Source: Nocardia mangyaensis
GTDB taxonomy: Bacteria > Actinomycetota > Actinomycetes > Mycobacteriales > Mycobacteriaceae
Direction of reading: 5' to 3'
Assembly (NCBI RefSeq): GCF_001886715.1
Contig: NZ_CP018082.1
Location: forward strand, 3,472,001-3,536,000
Length of the DNA: 64,000 nt
Under the pieces are notes generated by a model. It was given only the letters and a program-made list of their open reading frames with translations, was not told where the DNA came from and did not search any database. Positions 1-9,241 of this stretch are shown one piece after another (positions within the stretch are counted from its first letter, which is position 1; each line of letters opens with the position of its first letter). Position numbers and translations under genes: made by a program.

Positions 1-279
1 ACCGAACTCGGGCACACCCTCAAGGAAGTGCGGATCGTGGATCTGCAGGAGGGCACCTTCTACGCCGACCTGGTCTTCGACGGCGATCTCCGAGTCTCCG
101 CGCGGCCGTCGGATTCGGTGGCGATCGCGTTGCGCGTCGGATGCCCGATCTACGCGGAGGAGCCGGTCCTGGTCGAGGCGGGGCTGGTGATGCCCGACGA
201 ACGCGAGGACGAGGTCGAGAAGTTCAAGGAGTTCCTGGAGTCGGTCTCGCCCGACGATTTCAAGGCCACCGACAGTTGA
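1..279 (+). CDS. Bifunctional nuclease (BFN/DUF151) family protein, 3' part
   Basis: The reading frame is open from base 1, so only the last 92 residues are present and the start lies outside the window. The fragment reads as the C-terminal half of a BFN domain, including the segment ARPSDSVAIALRVGCPIYAEE, followed by a short acidic tail. Proteins of this family are small (about 160 residues) and are annotated as bifunctional nucleases, although their role in actinobacteria is poorly defined. The neighbourhood (nuclease, MerR regulator, gcvP) matches M. tuberculosis Rv1829, Rv1830 and Rv1832, which supports the call. The stop is TGA. Confidence 0.85.
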   Translation, partial: TELGHTLKEVRIVDLQEGTFYADLVFDGDLRVSARPSDSVAIALRVGCPIYAEEPVLVEAGLVMPDEREDEVEKFKEFLESVSPDDFKATDS

Positions 280-448
280 TCGACCGGGCGATCTTCTATA
301 CCTGAAGTAGAGGTCTAGGGAATCGCCGTCCGTGGTGCTTGGTGTGACGACTGTGCTCGTCGGACAATGGCAGGAGTAACCTCGAAGGTCGGGCAACATC
401 CGTCGTGACTGTGGGGCCAGCGAACGTCGGCAGAGCAAGGAGCGGTCA

Positions 449-1006
449 GTGGAAGAGCAAACGCAGGATGTGGTTCAGCCTGGCTTGTTCCCGGACGACT
501 CGGTGCCGGACGATCTGGTCGGTTACCGGGTGCCCAGTGCGTGTCAGGTCGCGGGAATCACCTACCGTCAACTCGACTACTGGGCCCGGACCGGGCTGGT
601 CGTGCCGTCCATAAGAGGCGCGGCGGGGTCGGGGAGTCAGCGGCTGTACTCGTTCAAGGACATCCTTGTCCTCAAGATCGTGAAACGGCTGTTGGACGCG
701 GGAATCTCTTTACAGAACATTCGGATCGCCGTCGATCACCTGCGCAGCCGCGGCGTGGCTGATCTGGCGGGGATCACGCTGTTCTCCGATGGAACCTCGG
801 TGTACGAGTGCACCTCGCCCGAGGAGGTAGTCGATTTACTGCAGGGCGGGCAGGGCGTCTTCGGCATCGCGGTCAGCGGTGCCATGCGAGAACTGACCGG
901 GGCGATCGCCGATTTCCCCGCCGAACGGGCCACCGCCATCACCGACCGCCCCGAGGACGAACTGTCCTATCGGCGCAAGGCGCGAGAGAACCGTAAGACC
1001 GGCTAG
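449..1006 (+). CDS. MerR family regulator, Rv1830 (ResR/McdR)-like
   Basis: This is a 185-residue regulator starting at GTG, with AAGGAG at 438-443 as ribosome binding site. Residues about 25-95 form a MerR winged helix-turn-helix, recognisable from YRQLDYWARTGLVVPS and RLYSFKDILVLKIVKRLLDAG. The second half has no recognisable ligand domain. The protein resembles actinobacterial MerR proteins linked to growth and cell-division control, and its place after a BFN gene and before gcvP matches Rv1830. The 169-base spacer from the nuclease gene suggests its own promoter. A hairpin terminator follows closely. The family call is secure; orthology to Rv1830 is inferred from synteny. Confidence 0.85.
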   Translation: MEEQTQDVVQPGLFPDDSVPDDLVGYRVPSACQVAGITYRQLDYWARTGLVVPSIRGAAGSGSQRLYSFKDILVLKIVKRLLDAGISLQNIRIAVDHLRSRGVADLAGITLFSDGTSVYECTSPEEVVDLLQGGQGVFGIAVSGAMRELTGAIADFPAERATAITDRPEDELSYRRKARENRKTG

Positions 1007-1029
1007 TAACAAGAGTGATGAGCACTACA

Positions 1030-1062
1030 CCCCCGGCGTGCCCCTGGTGGCGCGGCCGGGGG
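1030..1062 (+). terminator. Rho-independent-type terminator after the MerR gene
   Basis: CCCCCGGC (1030-1037) pairs with GCCGGGGG (1055-1062). The stem extends inward through GTGCC and GGCGC with one bulged base. A T-rich tract, TTTGCTCGTTCT, follows directly. It lies 23 bases after the regulator's stop and ahead of the glycine riboswitch, so it separates the two transcription units. Confidence 0.7.
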
Positions 1063-1097
1063 TTTGCTCGTTCTAGACTCGTTGGTGCGTCGCCGTC

Positions 1098-1300
1098 GTG
1101 CGGGAGAGTCCTGGATTCGTGAGTCCGGGCGCCGAAGGAGCAGCACCTCCCCGTCAATCTCTCAGGCAACAGGGACCGCGCGATGATTCGACGCCTCTGG
1201 AAAGCGGTGGCACCCGGCTGCCCGCCCACGGGGAAAGGGGCACGGCCGCACCACCTGGCCGGGTCGCCGAATCTCTCAGGCGCACAGACAGAGGGGGAGG
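1098..1300 (+). promoter_or_regulatory. Tandem glycine riboswitch upstream of gcvP
   Basis: Two consecutive copies of the glycine aptamer signature are visible. The first runs from GCGGGAGAG (about 1099) through GCCGAAGGAGCA (1131-1142), TCTCTCAGGCA (1158-1168) and GGACCG to the CTCTGGAAAG linker (about 1195-1204). The second has GGGGAAAGGGGCA (about 1230-1242), CCGAATCTCTCAGG (1267-1280) and CAGACAGAGGG. The pair ends about 50 bases before the gcvP start. Tandem glycine riboswitches upstream of glycine-cleavage genes are well established, and they usually switch expression on when glycine binds. No strong terminator is visible between aptamer and gene, so the expression platform is unclear. 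Edges are approximate. Confidence 0.93.
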
Positions 1301-1348
1301 GCTGGTACCCGTCGACCACGAGGTCGACCCGCCCGACCTGGAGCTGCC

Positions 1349-4159
1349 GTGACCCGTTTGTTCGCCGACCGCCACATCGGACCCGATTCCGACGAACTCG
1401 CCCGGATCCTCGCGACCGTCGGTGTCGAGTCCATCGACGCGCTCGCGACCACGGCGTTGCCCGCCACGATCCTCGACGAGTCCGGCCTGGGCGCCTTGCC
1501 CGCCCCCGCCTCCGAGCACGAGGTGCTCGCCGAGCTGGCCGCGCTGGCGGGTGCCAATACCGTCGCCACCTCGATGATCGGCCTCGGCTACTACGACACG
1601 CTCACCCCGCCGGTGCTCGTGCGCAATCTGCTGGAGAATCCGGCCTGGTACACCGCCTACACCCCGTACCAGCCCGAGATCAGCCAGGGCCGCCTCGAGG
1701 CGCTGCTCAACTTCCAGACCATGGTCTCGGACCTGACCGGCATGGACGTCGCCAACGCGTCGATGCTCGACGAGGCCACCGCCGCGGCCGAGGCCATGAC
1801 GCTGCTGCGCCGCGCGGGCAAGTCGAAGTCGCCGCGGCTGCTCATCGATGCCGATCTGTTCCCGCAGACCAAGACCATCCTCGCCACCAGGGCTGAGCCG
1901 CTGGGCATCGAGATCGTCGAAGCCGAGCTGTCGACCGGGGTGCTGCCCGAGGGCGAGTTCTTCGGCGTACTGGTCCAGACGCCCGGCGCGTCAGGGCGCA
2001 TCGTCGACTGGACCGCGCTGTTCACCGCCGCGCACGAGCGGGGCGCGCTGGTCGCTGCCGGTGCCGATCTGCTGGCGCTGACCCTGATCACCCCGCCCGG
2101 CGAGCAGGGCGCCGACGTGTGCTTCGGCACCACCCAGCGGTTCGGTGTGCCGATGGGCTTCGGTGGCCCGCACGCGGGCTACCTGGCCGTGCGCACCGCC
2201 TTCGCCCGGCAGTTGCCGGGCCGCTTGGTCGGCGTGTCGGTCGATGCCGACGGCGCCCCCGCCTACCGCCTCGCCCTGCAGACCCGTGAGCAGCACATCC
2301 GACGCGAGAAGGCGACGTCCAACATCTGTACCGCGCAGGTGCTGCTGGCCATCGTGGCCGCCATGTACGCGAGTTACCACGGCGCCAACGGGCTGCGCGC
2401 GATCGCGCGCCGGGTGCATGGTCAGGCCGCTGCCATCGCTGCCGGTCTCGGTGACGCGGTGGTGCACGGCGCGTTCTTCGACACGGTCCTCGCGCACGTG
2501 CCCGGCGGCGCGGAAGCCGTTGTCGCCAAGGCGAAATCGCAGGGCATCAACCTGCGGCTGGTCGACGCCGATCACGTGGCGATCGCCTGTGACGAGGCGA
2601 CCACCGACACCCACGTGGCCTCGGTCATCGAATCCTTCGGCACCGCTTCGGCTTCCGATATCGGCGCAGGCGCGGAACCCGTCGCGATCGAGACCCGCAC
2701 CTCGGCGTACCTGACGCACCCGGCGTTCACCCGCCACCACACCGAGACCGCCATGCTGCGTTATCTGCGATCGCTGTCGGACAAGGACATCGCCTTGGAC
2801 CGCAGCATGATTCCGCTCGGTTCCTGCACCATGAAGCTCAACGCCACCGCCGAGATGGAGGCCATCACCTGGCCCGGTTTCGCCCGGCTGCACCCGTTCG
2901 CGCCCACCGAGGACGTGCCCGGCATGCTGAAGCTGATCGGTGACCTCGAGCAGTGGTTGGCCGAGATCACCGGCTATGACGCGGTGAGCCTGCAGCCCAA
3001 CGCGGGCAGCCAGGGTGAGTACGCGGGCCTGCTCGCGATCCGGCGCTACCATCTCGACCGCGGCGACGACCACCGCGACACCTGCCTGATCCCGTCCAGC
3101 GCGCACGGCACCAACGCTGCGTCGGCGGCGATGGTCGGCATGCGGGTGGAGGTGGTGAAGTGCCGGGCCAACGGTGACGTCGACCTCGACGACCTGCGTG
3201 CCAAGATCGCCGACCATGCCGAGCGGCTGGCGTGCATCATGATCACCTACCCGTCCACACACGGCGTCTACGAGCACGAAGTCGCCGAGCTGTGCGCGTT
3301 GGTGCACGATGCGGGCGGCCAGGTCTACGTCGACGGCGCGAACCTCAATGCCCTTGTCGGCCTTGCCCGTCCGGGCCGCTTCGGCGGCGACGTGAGCCAC
3401 CTGAACCTGCACAAGACCTTCTGTATCCCGCACGGCGGCGGCGGCCCCGGCGTCGGCCCGGTCGCGGTGCGCTCGCACCTGACGCGGTACCTGCCCGGCG
3501 ATCCGCTCGCCACCGACTCGCACGCGGTGTCGGCCGCGAAGTACGGTTCGGCCTCGATCCTGCCGATCACCTGGGCCTACATCCGGATGATGGGTGCCGA
3601 GGGCCTGCGCGCGGCGACCCTGACCGCGATCGCCTCGGCCAACTACATCGCCCGCCGCCTCGACGCCTACTTCCCGGTCCTCTACACCGGCGAGAACGGC
3701 ATGGTGGCCCACGAGTGCATCCTGGATCTGCGCGAGATCACCAAGCAGACCGGCGTCACCGTCGACGATGTGGCAAAGCGCCTGGCCGACTACGGTTTCC
3801 ACGCCCCGACCATGAGTTTCCCGGTCGCGGGCACCCTGATGGTGGAGCCCACCGAGAGCGAGAACCTCGAGGAACTCGACGAGTTCATCGGCGCCATGAT
3901 CGCCATCCGTGCCGAGATCGACCAGGTCGCGGCGGGGGTCTGGCCGGTCACCGACAACCCGCTGCGCGGCGCCCCACACACCGCGGCCAGTCTGGTCGGC
4001 GAATGGGATCACCCCTACAGCCGCGAGATCGCGGTCTACCCACGGGGTGTGGGCCACACCCGGCCGAAGGTGTGGCCGCCGGTGCGTCGCATCGACGGTG
4101 CCTTCGGTGATCGCAACCTGGTGTGCTCCTGCCCGCCGCTGGATGCCTACGCCGACTGA
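1349..4159 (+). CDS. gcvP: Glycine dehydrogenase (aminomethyl-transferring), P protein
   Basis: This 936-residue protein is the single-chain P protein of the glycine cleavage system. It decarboxylates glycine with pyridoxal phosphate and passes the aminomethyl group to lipoyl-GcvH. Length fits the fused actinobacterial and enterobacterial form. The PLP lysine is Lys689 in [20 protein letters not shown], followed by the glycine-rich loop. The N-terminal motif FADRHIGP and the segment [18 protein letters not shown] are typical. The start is GTG with GGAG at 1340-1343. The upstream tandem glycine riboswitch makes regulation by glycine very likely. No other gcv gene is in the window, as is common when gcvP stands alone. 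Confidence 0.98.
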   Translation: MTRLFADRHIGPDSDELARILATVGVESIDALATTALPATILDESGLGALPAPASEHEVLAELAALAGANTVATSMIGLGYYDTLTPPVLVRNLLENPAWYTAYTPYQPEISQGRLEALLNFQTMVSDLTGMDVANASMLDEATAAAEAMTLLRRAGKSKSPRLLIDADLFPQTKTILATRAEPLGIEIVEAELSTGVLPEGEFFGVLVQTPGASGRIVDWTALFTAAHERGALVAAGADLLALTLITPPGEQGADVCFGTTQRFGVPMGFGGPHAGYLAVRTAFARQLPGRLVGVSVDADGAPAYRLALQTREQHIRREKATSNICTAQVLLAIVAAMYASYHGANGLRAIARRVHGQAAAIAAGLGDAVVHGAFFDTVLAHVPGGAEAVVAKAKSQGINLRLVDADHVAIACDEATTDTHVASVIESFGTASASDIGAGAEPVAIETRTSAYLTHPAFTRHHTETAMLRYLRSLSDKDIALDRSMIPLGSCTMKLNATAEMEAITWPGFARLHPFAPTEDVPGMLKLIGDLEQWLAEITGYDAVSLQPNAGSQGEYAGLLAIRRYHLDRGDDHRDTCLIPSSAHGTNAASAAMVGMRVEVVKCRANGDVDLDDLRAKIADHAERLACIMITYPSTHGVYEHEVAELCALVHDAGGQVYVDGANLNALVGLARPGRFGGDVSHLNLHKTFCIPHGGGGPGVGPVAVRSHLTRYLPGDPLATDSHAVSAAKYGSASILPITWAYIRMMGAEGLRAATLTAIASANYIARRLDAYFPVLYTGENGMVAHECILDLREITKQTGVTVDDVAKRLADYGFHAPTMSFPVAGTLMVEPTESENLEELDEFIGAMIAIRAEIDQVAAGVWPVTDNPLRGAPHTAASLVGEWDHPYSREIAVYPRGVGHTRPKVWPPVRRIDGAFGDRNLVCSCPPLDAYAD

Positions 4160-4174
4160 CGCTCCGCGTTGATG

Positions 4175-4202
4175 AGCCCGGACCACCCAGGTGGTCCGGG
4201 CT
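4175..4202 (+). terminator. Terminator hairpin between convergent gcvP and VWA gene
   Basis: AGCCCGGACCAC (4175-4186) and its perfect complement (4191-4202) form a 12-bp stem with a four-base loop, followed by TTTCG. It lies 15 bases after the gcvP stop and could also stop minus-strand transcription of the VWA-domain gene. Confidence 0.85.
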
Positions 4203-4291
4203 TTCGCGGCCACCCGGCAGCCGAGCCACCGCGATCGCGGCGTCGGCGGCGCGCGGGGCGCCCGTTGCGCTGGTGGAGTTTCCTTGCAGCG

Positions 4292-5959
4292 TCAGGGCGT
4301 GGTGAGCGCCTTGACCACCGCGGTGCCGAAGCCCAGATCGTTGCTGGTGGACAGACGGGTGTAGGTGCCACCGGTTTGTTCGGCAACGGTCTGCAGGGTC
4401 TGGGAGCCCTCGCCGCCGACCACGATGACGTCGATGCGTACCGGTGTGCCGGGCTTGGTCGCCGCGGCGATCTGGTTGATCAGATCGGTACCGCTCAGCG
4501 TCGAGTCGTCGTCGGGGCCGTCGGTGATCAGCAAGATCGAGTTCGTGCGGCCGGGGGAGTAGCCGGTGATCGCGGCGCGGTAGGCGGCGAGCAGGCTCGG
4601 ATAGGCCTGGTCGGCGCTGAGCTGGCTCGCGCGTGTGGAGGTGACGGCCGAGGCCACCGCGGTGCGCTGGTTGTCGGTGAGCAGCTCGGTCTCGACCTGG
4701 ACCTGGTAGGGAGTGGTCCCGTCGAGGTTCTTGCCGAAGGTCCACAGACCGAGGCCGAAGTCCGGCGGCATCACCTGCAGGGTCGAGGCGATCGCGGCGC
4801 CCGCGTTGGCCAGGCGGGTCATCGAGCCCTCCGCGGTCCCCATCGAGGAGGACACGTCGAGCAGGACCGTGGCGTTCACCCCGAGGACGGGGTTGGCGAG
4901 GGTGGCGCGCACCTTCTGCAGGGCCTCCTTCGACGGGTTCGCCGGGGCAGAGCCGATGGCCGGGCCGAACCCGTCGGCGGCCAGGGCACCGGCCGACTCG
5001 GGGGCACGCAGGAAGTCGATGAAGCGCGAGGCGATCAGGTTCTGCGTCGTGTCGACCCACGGGCCCGAGATCACGGCGGCCGGATAGTCGGCGATCGGCG
5101 CGGTGCCCGCTGGACGGAACGCGGTGAGACCGCCGACGCCGAGTTGCTGCTCGGTGGCGGCCACGGCGTGGATGTCGTCGGCGGTGGGATCGTCGCTGAT
5201 GGCCGCCGTCGCCGTCATCAGGTCCGCCGGGGTCTGCGCGCCCGCGGCCAGCCCGGAGATCGCGGCGACGACCTGACCCGAGCCCGCGGCTTGTTCGGTG
5301 AGCGGCTCGGTGCCCGAGATCTCCGCGCCGATCGCGGCGGCCGCAGCGGTCGTGGCGTCACCGACGGGCAGCGCCATGCGCAGCCCGCCCCAGCCCGACA
5401 GCCCGACCTCGTCGAGCGAGCCCTGCTGCAGGCGAGGCAGGTCGGACCAGGTGATCTGGTACTGCTCGAGCGCCTGGCGCAGCGCGTCGGGAACGGCGAG
5501 CACGATCGGGCTGGTGGCGATGGAGGCGGGCGCGCCCTCGATGAGCCCGGGTACGCGAACCAGATCGATCGACCGGCTCGAATCGGCGATCCACAGGCCC
5601 GGCTTCGGGCCCAGCGCCGGATCCCACTGGTCGACCGCGCCGAGCCCGGCGACCAGGGCCTCCGAGGGGCGGGCCGACACCTTCACCTGGGCGCAGTGGT
5701 CGCGCACGCGGGGCTTGCTCGCGTTGTAGCGGTCCGCGGCGGCGAGGACCGGACCCGCGATCGCCGGGTCGACGGTGATGTCGAGGGAGGCGGGCCCCTC
5801 CACGCATTCGGCGGCGGCCGCGACATCGGTGCTCGCCGCGCGATCACTGAGCTGGAACCACCCGAACACGCCGACGAGCACCAGGACGAGTACCGATGCC
5901 GCGATCACCGGACCTTTGCTGATGCTTCGAGATCTGGTCCCGCTGCGATGTGTACCCAC
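4292..5959 (-). CDS. Membrane-anchored solute-binding-like/VWA domain protein (Rv1836c-like)
   Basis: This is a 555-residue protein with one N-terminal membrane segment (about residues 17-36), so most of it lies outside the membrane. Residues about 50-340 resemble an extracellular solute-binding protein of the ABC type. Residues about 360-550 form a von Willebrand factor A domain with an intact MIDAS motif, DVSSSMG (first Asp at 368), and a later ITDGPDD. Similar two-domain proteins occur in mycobacteria (Rv1836c, also near the glycine dehydrogenase gene) and probably act in envelope binding or assembly. The start chosen is GTG at 5959; its ribosome binding site is weak. No transporter genes are adjacent, so a transport role is not supported. 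Confidence 0.85.
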   Translation of the reverse strand: MGTHRSGTRSRSISKGPVIAASVLVLVLVGVFGWFQLSDRAASTDVAAAAECVEGPASLDITVDPAIAGPVLAAADRYNASKPRVRDHCAQVKVSARPSEALVAGLGAVDQWDPALGPKPGLWIADSSRSIDLVRVPGLIEGAPASIATSPIVLAVPDALRQALEQYQITWSDLPRLQQGSLDEVGLSGWGGLRMALPVGDATTAAAAAIGAEISGTEPLTEQAAGSGQVVAAISGLAAGAQTPADLMTATAAISDDPTADDIHAVAATEQQLGVGGLTAFRPAGTAPIADYPAAVISGPWVDTTQNLIASRFIDFLRAPESAGALAADGFGPAIGSAPANPSKEALQKVRATLANPVLGVNATVLLDVSSSMGTAEGSMTRLANAGAAIASTLQVMPPDFGLGLWTFGKNLDGTTPYQVQVETELLTDNQRTAVASAVTSTRASQLSADQAYPSLLAAYRAAITGYSPGRTNSILLITDGPDDDSTLSGTDLINQIAAATKPGTPVRIDVIVVGGEGSQTLQTVAEQTGGTYTRLSTSNDLGFGTAVVKALTTP

Positions 5960-6070
5960 GCGGCAAGTTTAAGGAGTGCCGACGACGGACTGACACAGTG
6001 CATGCCCGTGCGCATCGCCCCAGTTCACAGCGATGGGCCGGGCGCATGTCCGGCACCCGGCCCGTGGCCG

Positions 6071-6325
6071 CTACTCGCGGATCACCCGGCCGCGGTCGTA
6101 TTCGCGGCCGCCCCAGACCCCCGACTGGCCCGTCCGCGCCGCGTACTCGGTGCACCCCGCGAGCAACGGGCACCCGGCGCAGATCTCGCGGGCGTAGTCG
6201 AAGTCCTGCGACGGGTACGGGAACCACGCCTCGTGGTTGGGGTCACCGCGGCAGGCGGCGCGGTGCCACCGGCCCGAATCGGACAGGGTCAGCAGTTCGG
6301 TCAGTGCGAGGTCGGTGGTGGTCAC
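6071..6325 (-). CDS. WhiB family iron-sulfur transcription factor
   Basis: This 84-residue protein has the WhiB arrangement of four cysteines (AACRGD, then ICAGCPLLAGC with C-x2-C-x5-C), which bind a [4Fe-4S] cluster. The GVWGG turn and a short basic tail follow. WhiB proteins act in the cytoplasm with the principal sigma factor or as redox- and NO-sensing regulators. The GTG start at 6325 has a strong AAGGAG nine bases upstream and overlaps the stop of the HNH gene in GTGA, so the two are probably translationally coupled. Which WhiB subclass this is cannot be decided by eye. Confidence 0.92.
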   Translation of the reverse strand: MTTTDLALTELLTLSDSGRWHRAACRGDPNHEAWFPYPSQDFDYAREICAGCPLLAGCTEYAARTGQSGVWGGREYDRGRVIRE

Positions 6326-6876
6326 GGCGCGTACTCCTTCCAGATCCGGCGCTGCGTACGGGCGAGCGGGGCGGGCGCCTTGGGCTCCCACAGCAGCCGC
6401 ATCCCCGCCTCTTCCGGGGTGCGGTCGGCTTTGCCCGCGTTGCACGGCGCGCAGCAGGCGATCAGATTGCTCCAGGTGTTGGGTCCGCCCCGGCTGCGCG
6501 GGCGGATGTGGTCGACGGTCTGGGCCCAGTCGGCGCAGTATCCGCACCGGTGCTTGTCGCGGCGCAGCACACCGGCCAGCGTGGCGCGGCTGTCGTCGCC
6601 GACCGGGGCCACGTGGGCCAGGTAGACGTAGCGCAGCAGCCGGATGGTCTCCGGTAATCCGATCACCAGGTGCTGGGACCGGATCGGGAACCGCGGCGCC
6701 CGCTCGATGACGGTCTCCGCGGCGCCGCTGATGAGCAGTGTCACGGCACGGTCGGCGGTGATCTCGTCGAGTGCCTCGTAGCTGGCGTTGAGCACGAGCA
6801 CCCTGGTGCGTATCCAGGTGTCGGACGTGGGTGCCGTCGGGTCGACGACATGACGGATCGTCATGGGAATCACCAT
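6322..6876 (-). CDS. HNH endonuclease family protein
   Basis: This protein of about 184 residues has a complete HNH domain near its C-terminus. CGYC and CAPC supply a zinc-binding pair. The catalytic segment TVDHIRPRSRGGPNTWSNL carries the Asp-His and Asn residues. The N-terminal region (VLNASYEALDEITADRAVTLL) is typical of a common actinobacterial HNH family often called McrA-like, whose role is unknown. I chose ATG at 6876; ATG at 6864 is equally possible, and neither has a strong ribosome binding site. It overlaps the whiB gene by four bases. Confidence 0.85.
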   Translation of the reverse strand: MVIPMTIRHVVDPTAPTSDTWIRTRVLVLNASYEALDEITADRAVTLLISGAAETVIERAPRFPIRSQHLVIGLPETIRLLRYVYLAHVAPVGDDSRATLAGVLRRDKHRCGYCADWAQTVDHIRPRSRGGPNTWSNLIACCAPCNAGKADRTPEEAGMRLLWEPKAPAPLARTQRRIWKEYAP

Positions 6877-7371
6877 GTTTCGAGAGAATCGAACGTCAGC
6901 GGACAGTGCGGGGAGTGGGCGGTCAGGCCGCGATCCGGAGACCGGCCGCGCGATGGTTGCCCGTCGGTGTCGCTTCCTGCGACACGCTGGGGGCCAGGTC
7001 CTCGCGACGATAGGTCTTGTCGGACTGTCGCTGTGGCGCAAGGGGTTGCACGGCCGTCTCCTCCTCTCGATGCTGGTCGTCGGTACCGTCGGGTTGAATC
7101 ACCGGCGTGGAATTCATGGTGGCACACGAGCCGTCGAATGTCGGCTGATTTATTTCCGGTCACGGACAGTTCGGGCCTGCCGGCCGGTCACGGCTTCGGG
7201 TCGTCCAGGTGCGTGGCGACGGCGCCGAGGAGCAGGCCTACTCGGTCCGGCGTAGCTGCTCCGCGCGGTGGCCGGATCCCCTCAGCGCGAACAACGAACC
7301 GGGCTTGCGGCCTTCACGCCGGATGGTCGCCACGGTGCCGCGGCAGACCATCTCCCTGACGAGCGGCCGCC
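6877..7371. other. 495-base stretch without a confident gene
   Basis: It separates the minus-strand HNH-WhiB unit from the plus-strand methyltransferase gene, so it should hold two divergent promoters. Both strands have open frames here, but their third-position GC bias is weaker than in neighbouring genes. The most plausible is a 64-codon minus-strand frame, listed separately. I see no hairpin, repeat or RNA gene. Confidence 0.5.
6923..7117 (-). CDS. Possible small hydrophilic protein upstream of HNH-WhiB
   Basis: A 64-codon frame starts at ATG and ends 46 bases before the HNH start on the same strand. The product would be polar, with no membrane segment or known domain. About three quarters of its codons end in G or C, well above chance but below the neighbouring genes. 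No good ribosome binding site precedes the ATG. It could be the first gene of the HNH-WhiB unit or a chance frame. Confidence 0.3.
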   Translation of the reverse strand: MNSTPVIQPDGTDDQHREEETAVQPLAPQRQSDKTYRREDLAPSVSQEATPTGNHRAAGLRIAA

Positions 7372-8091
7372 GTGCCGGTGGACGGGTGGGAGTTCTCCTG
7401 GCTCGACGGACGGGCGACCGAGGAACGCCCGTCGTGGGGATATCAGCGGCTGATCGGGGAGCGGCTGGCGGTGGCGTCCGCCGCGCTCGACCTTCAGACC
7501 GGTGGCGGTGAAGTGCTGGGCGGTGTCGCGCAGCTACCGCCGGTCACCGTCGCGACGGAGGCGTGGCCGCCGAATGTCGCCAAGGCGACGGCCCTGCTGC
7601 GTCCCCGTGGCGTGGTGGTCGTGGCCGACGACGACGAGCCGCCGCTGCCGTTCGCCGACGGGGCCTTCGACCTGGTGATCAGCCGTCATCCGGTCGTCGT
7701 GCACTGGGCGCAGATCGCCCGCGTCCTCGAACCCGAAGGTGTCTATCTCGCCCAGCACGTCGGCCCGGCGAGTGTGTTCGAGCTGTGCGAGTTCTTTCTC
7801 GGTCCGCAGCCCGAGGAGGTGCGTCGCCGCCGCCATCCCGAGCTCGCGCGCGACGGTGCCGAAGCCGCGGGTCTCGCGGTGACCGACCTGCGATCCGAAC
7901 GCCTGCGCATGGAGTTCCACGACATCGGCGCGGTGATCTACTTCCTGCGCAAGGTCATCTGGATCGTTCCGGGCTTCCGTGTCGACACCTACCGCGACCG
8001 CCTGCGCGAGCTCCATGAGCGGATCGTCACCGACGGCCCGTTCGTCGCCCACTCGGCGCGCTACCTCATCGAGGCCCGCAAACGACCGTGA
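7372..8091 (+). CDS. SAM-dependent methyltransferase (class I)
   Basis: This is a 239-residue class I methyltransferase. The SAM-binding loop is LDLQTGGGEVL (about residues 38-48), and the later PFADGAFDLVISRH corresponds to the motif around the end of strand 4. The N-terminus (PVDGWEFSWLDGRATEERPSWGY) is a conserved lead of a frequent actinobacterial group of unknown substrate. The GTG start has no strong ribosome binding site. It is transcribed towards the reductase gene at 8119 on the other strand, with only 27 bases between them. Confidence 0.82.
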   Translation: MPVDGWEFSWLDGRATEERPSWGYQRLIGERLAVASAALDLQTGGGEVLGGVAQLPPVTVATEAWPPNVAKATALLRPRGVVVVADDDEPPLPFADGAFDLVISRHPVVVHWAQIARVLEPEGVYLAQHVGPASVFELCEFFLGPQPEEVRRRRHPELARDGAEAAGLAVTDLRSERLRMEFHDIGAVIYFLRKVIWIVPGFRVDTYRDRLRELHERIVTDGPFVAHSARYLIEARKRP

Positions 8092-8118
8092 CGCGAATCG
8101 GCTGAGGGCCAAGCGATC

Positions 8119-9135
8119 TCACCCGATCTCGGGAACCTGTTCCGCGGGCAGCGGTGGCGGCGGGGGAGTGCCGTCGCCGAAGGGGCGTCCGCCCAGTTCC
8201 TCGCGGTGGTGCGGGGTCAACCAGTTCGACAGCTCCGGGCCCACCGGGACGATGCCGGTGGGGTTGATGTCGCGGTGCACCGCGTAGTAGTGCTCCTTGA
8301 TCTGTCCGAAGTCGACGGTGTCGCCGAAACCGGGTGTCTGGAACAGGTCCCGGGCGTAGGCCCACAGCACCGGCATCTCACTGAGCTTGCTGCGATTGCA
8401 CTTGAAGTGGCCGTGGTAGACAGGGTCGAACCGGGCCAGTGTGGTGAACAGGCGCACATCGGCCTCGGTGATCGTGTCGCCGACCAGGTAGCGCTGGGTG
8501 CGCAGGCGATCGGTGAGCCGGTCCAGGGCGGCGAAGAGGCGGGTATAGGCGGCGTCGTAGGCGTCCTGCTCGCCGGCGAAACCGCAGCGGTAGACCCCGT
8601 TGTTGACGTCGCGGAAGACTTCCCGGTTGATCTCGTCGATCTGCTCGCGCAGCGCCGCCGGATACAGCTGCGGGGCGCCGGGCCGATGGTAGGCGGTCCA
8701 TTCGGTGGAGAAGTCGAGGGTGATCTGGGCGTAGTCGTTGGTGACGACCTGGCCGGTCGAGACCTCGACGACGGCGGGCACGGTGATGCCGCGCGGATAG
8801 TCGGGGAACCGGGCCAGGTAGGCCTCACGCAGGTAGTGGATGCCGAGGACCGGGTCGACCTCGCCGGGGTCCAGATCGAAGGTCCAGCTGAGCTTGTCGT
8901 GCGTCGGTCCGCACAGGCCCAACGACAGCACGGGTTCGAGCCCGAGCAGTCTGCGCACGATCAGCGTGCGGTTGGCCCACGGGCAGGCGCGAGCCGCGAC
9001 CAGCCGGTAGCGGTCGGGTTCGACCCGGTAGCCGTCGCGACCGTCGGCGGTGATCCGCGTGGTGATGTAGTTGGTGTCGCGGCGGAACTCCCCGGCCTCG
9101 ACGTAGCTGCCCGTACCCGCATCGGTATCGCTCAC
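8119..9135 (-). CDS. Glutathionyl-hydroquinone reductase-like protein (GST omega/ECM4 family)
   Basis: The 338-residue protein has the ECM4/YqjG layout. An N-terminal thioredoxin-like part carries the active-site motif ACPWANR, and an all-alpha GST C-terminal domain carries EADVRLFTTLARFDPVYHGHFKCN. Family members use the CPWA cysteine to reduce glutathionyl-hydroquinones. Actinobacteria of this group make mycothiol rather than glutathione, so the physiological thiol is probably different. The only usable start in frame is GTG at 9135, although GGGGAG directly abuts it, which is unusually close. The C-terminus has a proline run. The gene diverges from the carboxypeptidase gene. Confidence 0.88.
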   Translation of the reverse strand: MSDTDAGTGSYVEAGEFRRDTNYITTRITADGRDGYRVEPDRYRLVAARACPWANRTLIVRRLLGLEPVLSLGLCGPTHDKLSWTFDLDPGEVDPVLGIHYLREAYLARFPDYPRGITVPAVVEVSTGQVVTNDYAQITLDFSTEWTAYHRPGAPQLYPAALREQIDEINREVFRDVNNGVYRCGFAGEQDAYDAAYTRLFAALDRLTDRLRTQRYLVGDTITEADVRLFTTLARFDPVYHGHFKCNRSKLSEMPVLWAYARDLFQTPGFGDTVDFGQIKEHYYAVHRDINPTGIVPVGPELSNWLTPHHREELGGRPFGDGTPPPPPLPAEQVPEIG

Positions 9136-9241
9136 CTCCCCAGTCTGGCAGATCCCGCTGCTGGTGGGCGCGGACCGGACTCGCGGAAACGAGGTCGCAA
9201 ATCCCCGGTGTCGCGGGTGTCGTACGGCAGTATGTGTCGTC

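Noticed and set aside
1991-4213. A 740-codon open frame on the minus strand opposite gcvP
   Set aside because: It mirrors the codon bias of gcvP in high-GC DNA, has no recognisable domain and is rich in Arg, His and Gly, as antisense shadows are.
6863-7255. A 130-codon plus-strand frame in the gap before the methyltransferase
   Set aside because: It is Arg- and Gly-rich with poor third-position bias and no ribosome binding site. One hydrophobic run is not enough to support it.
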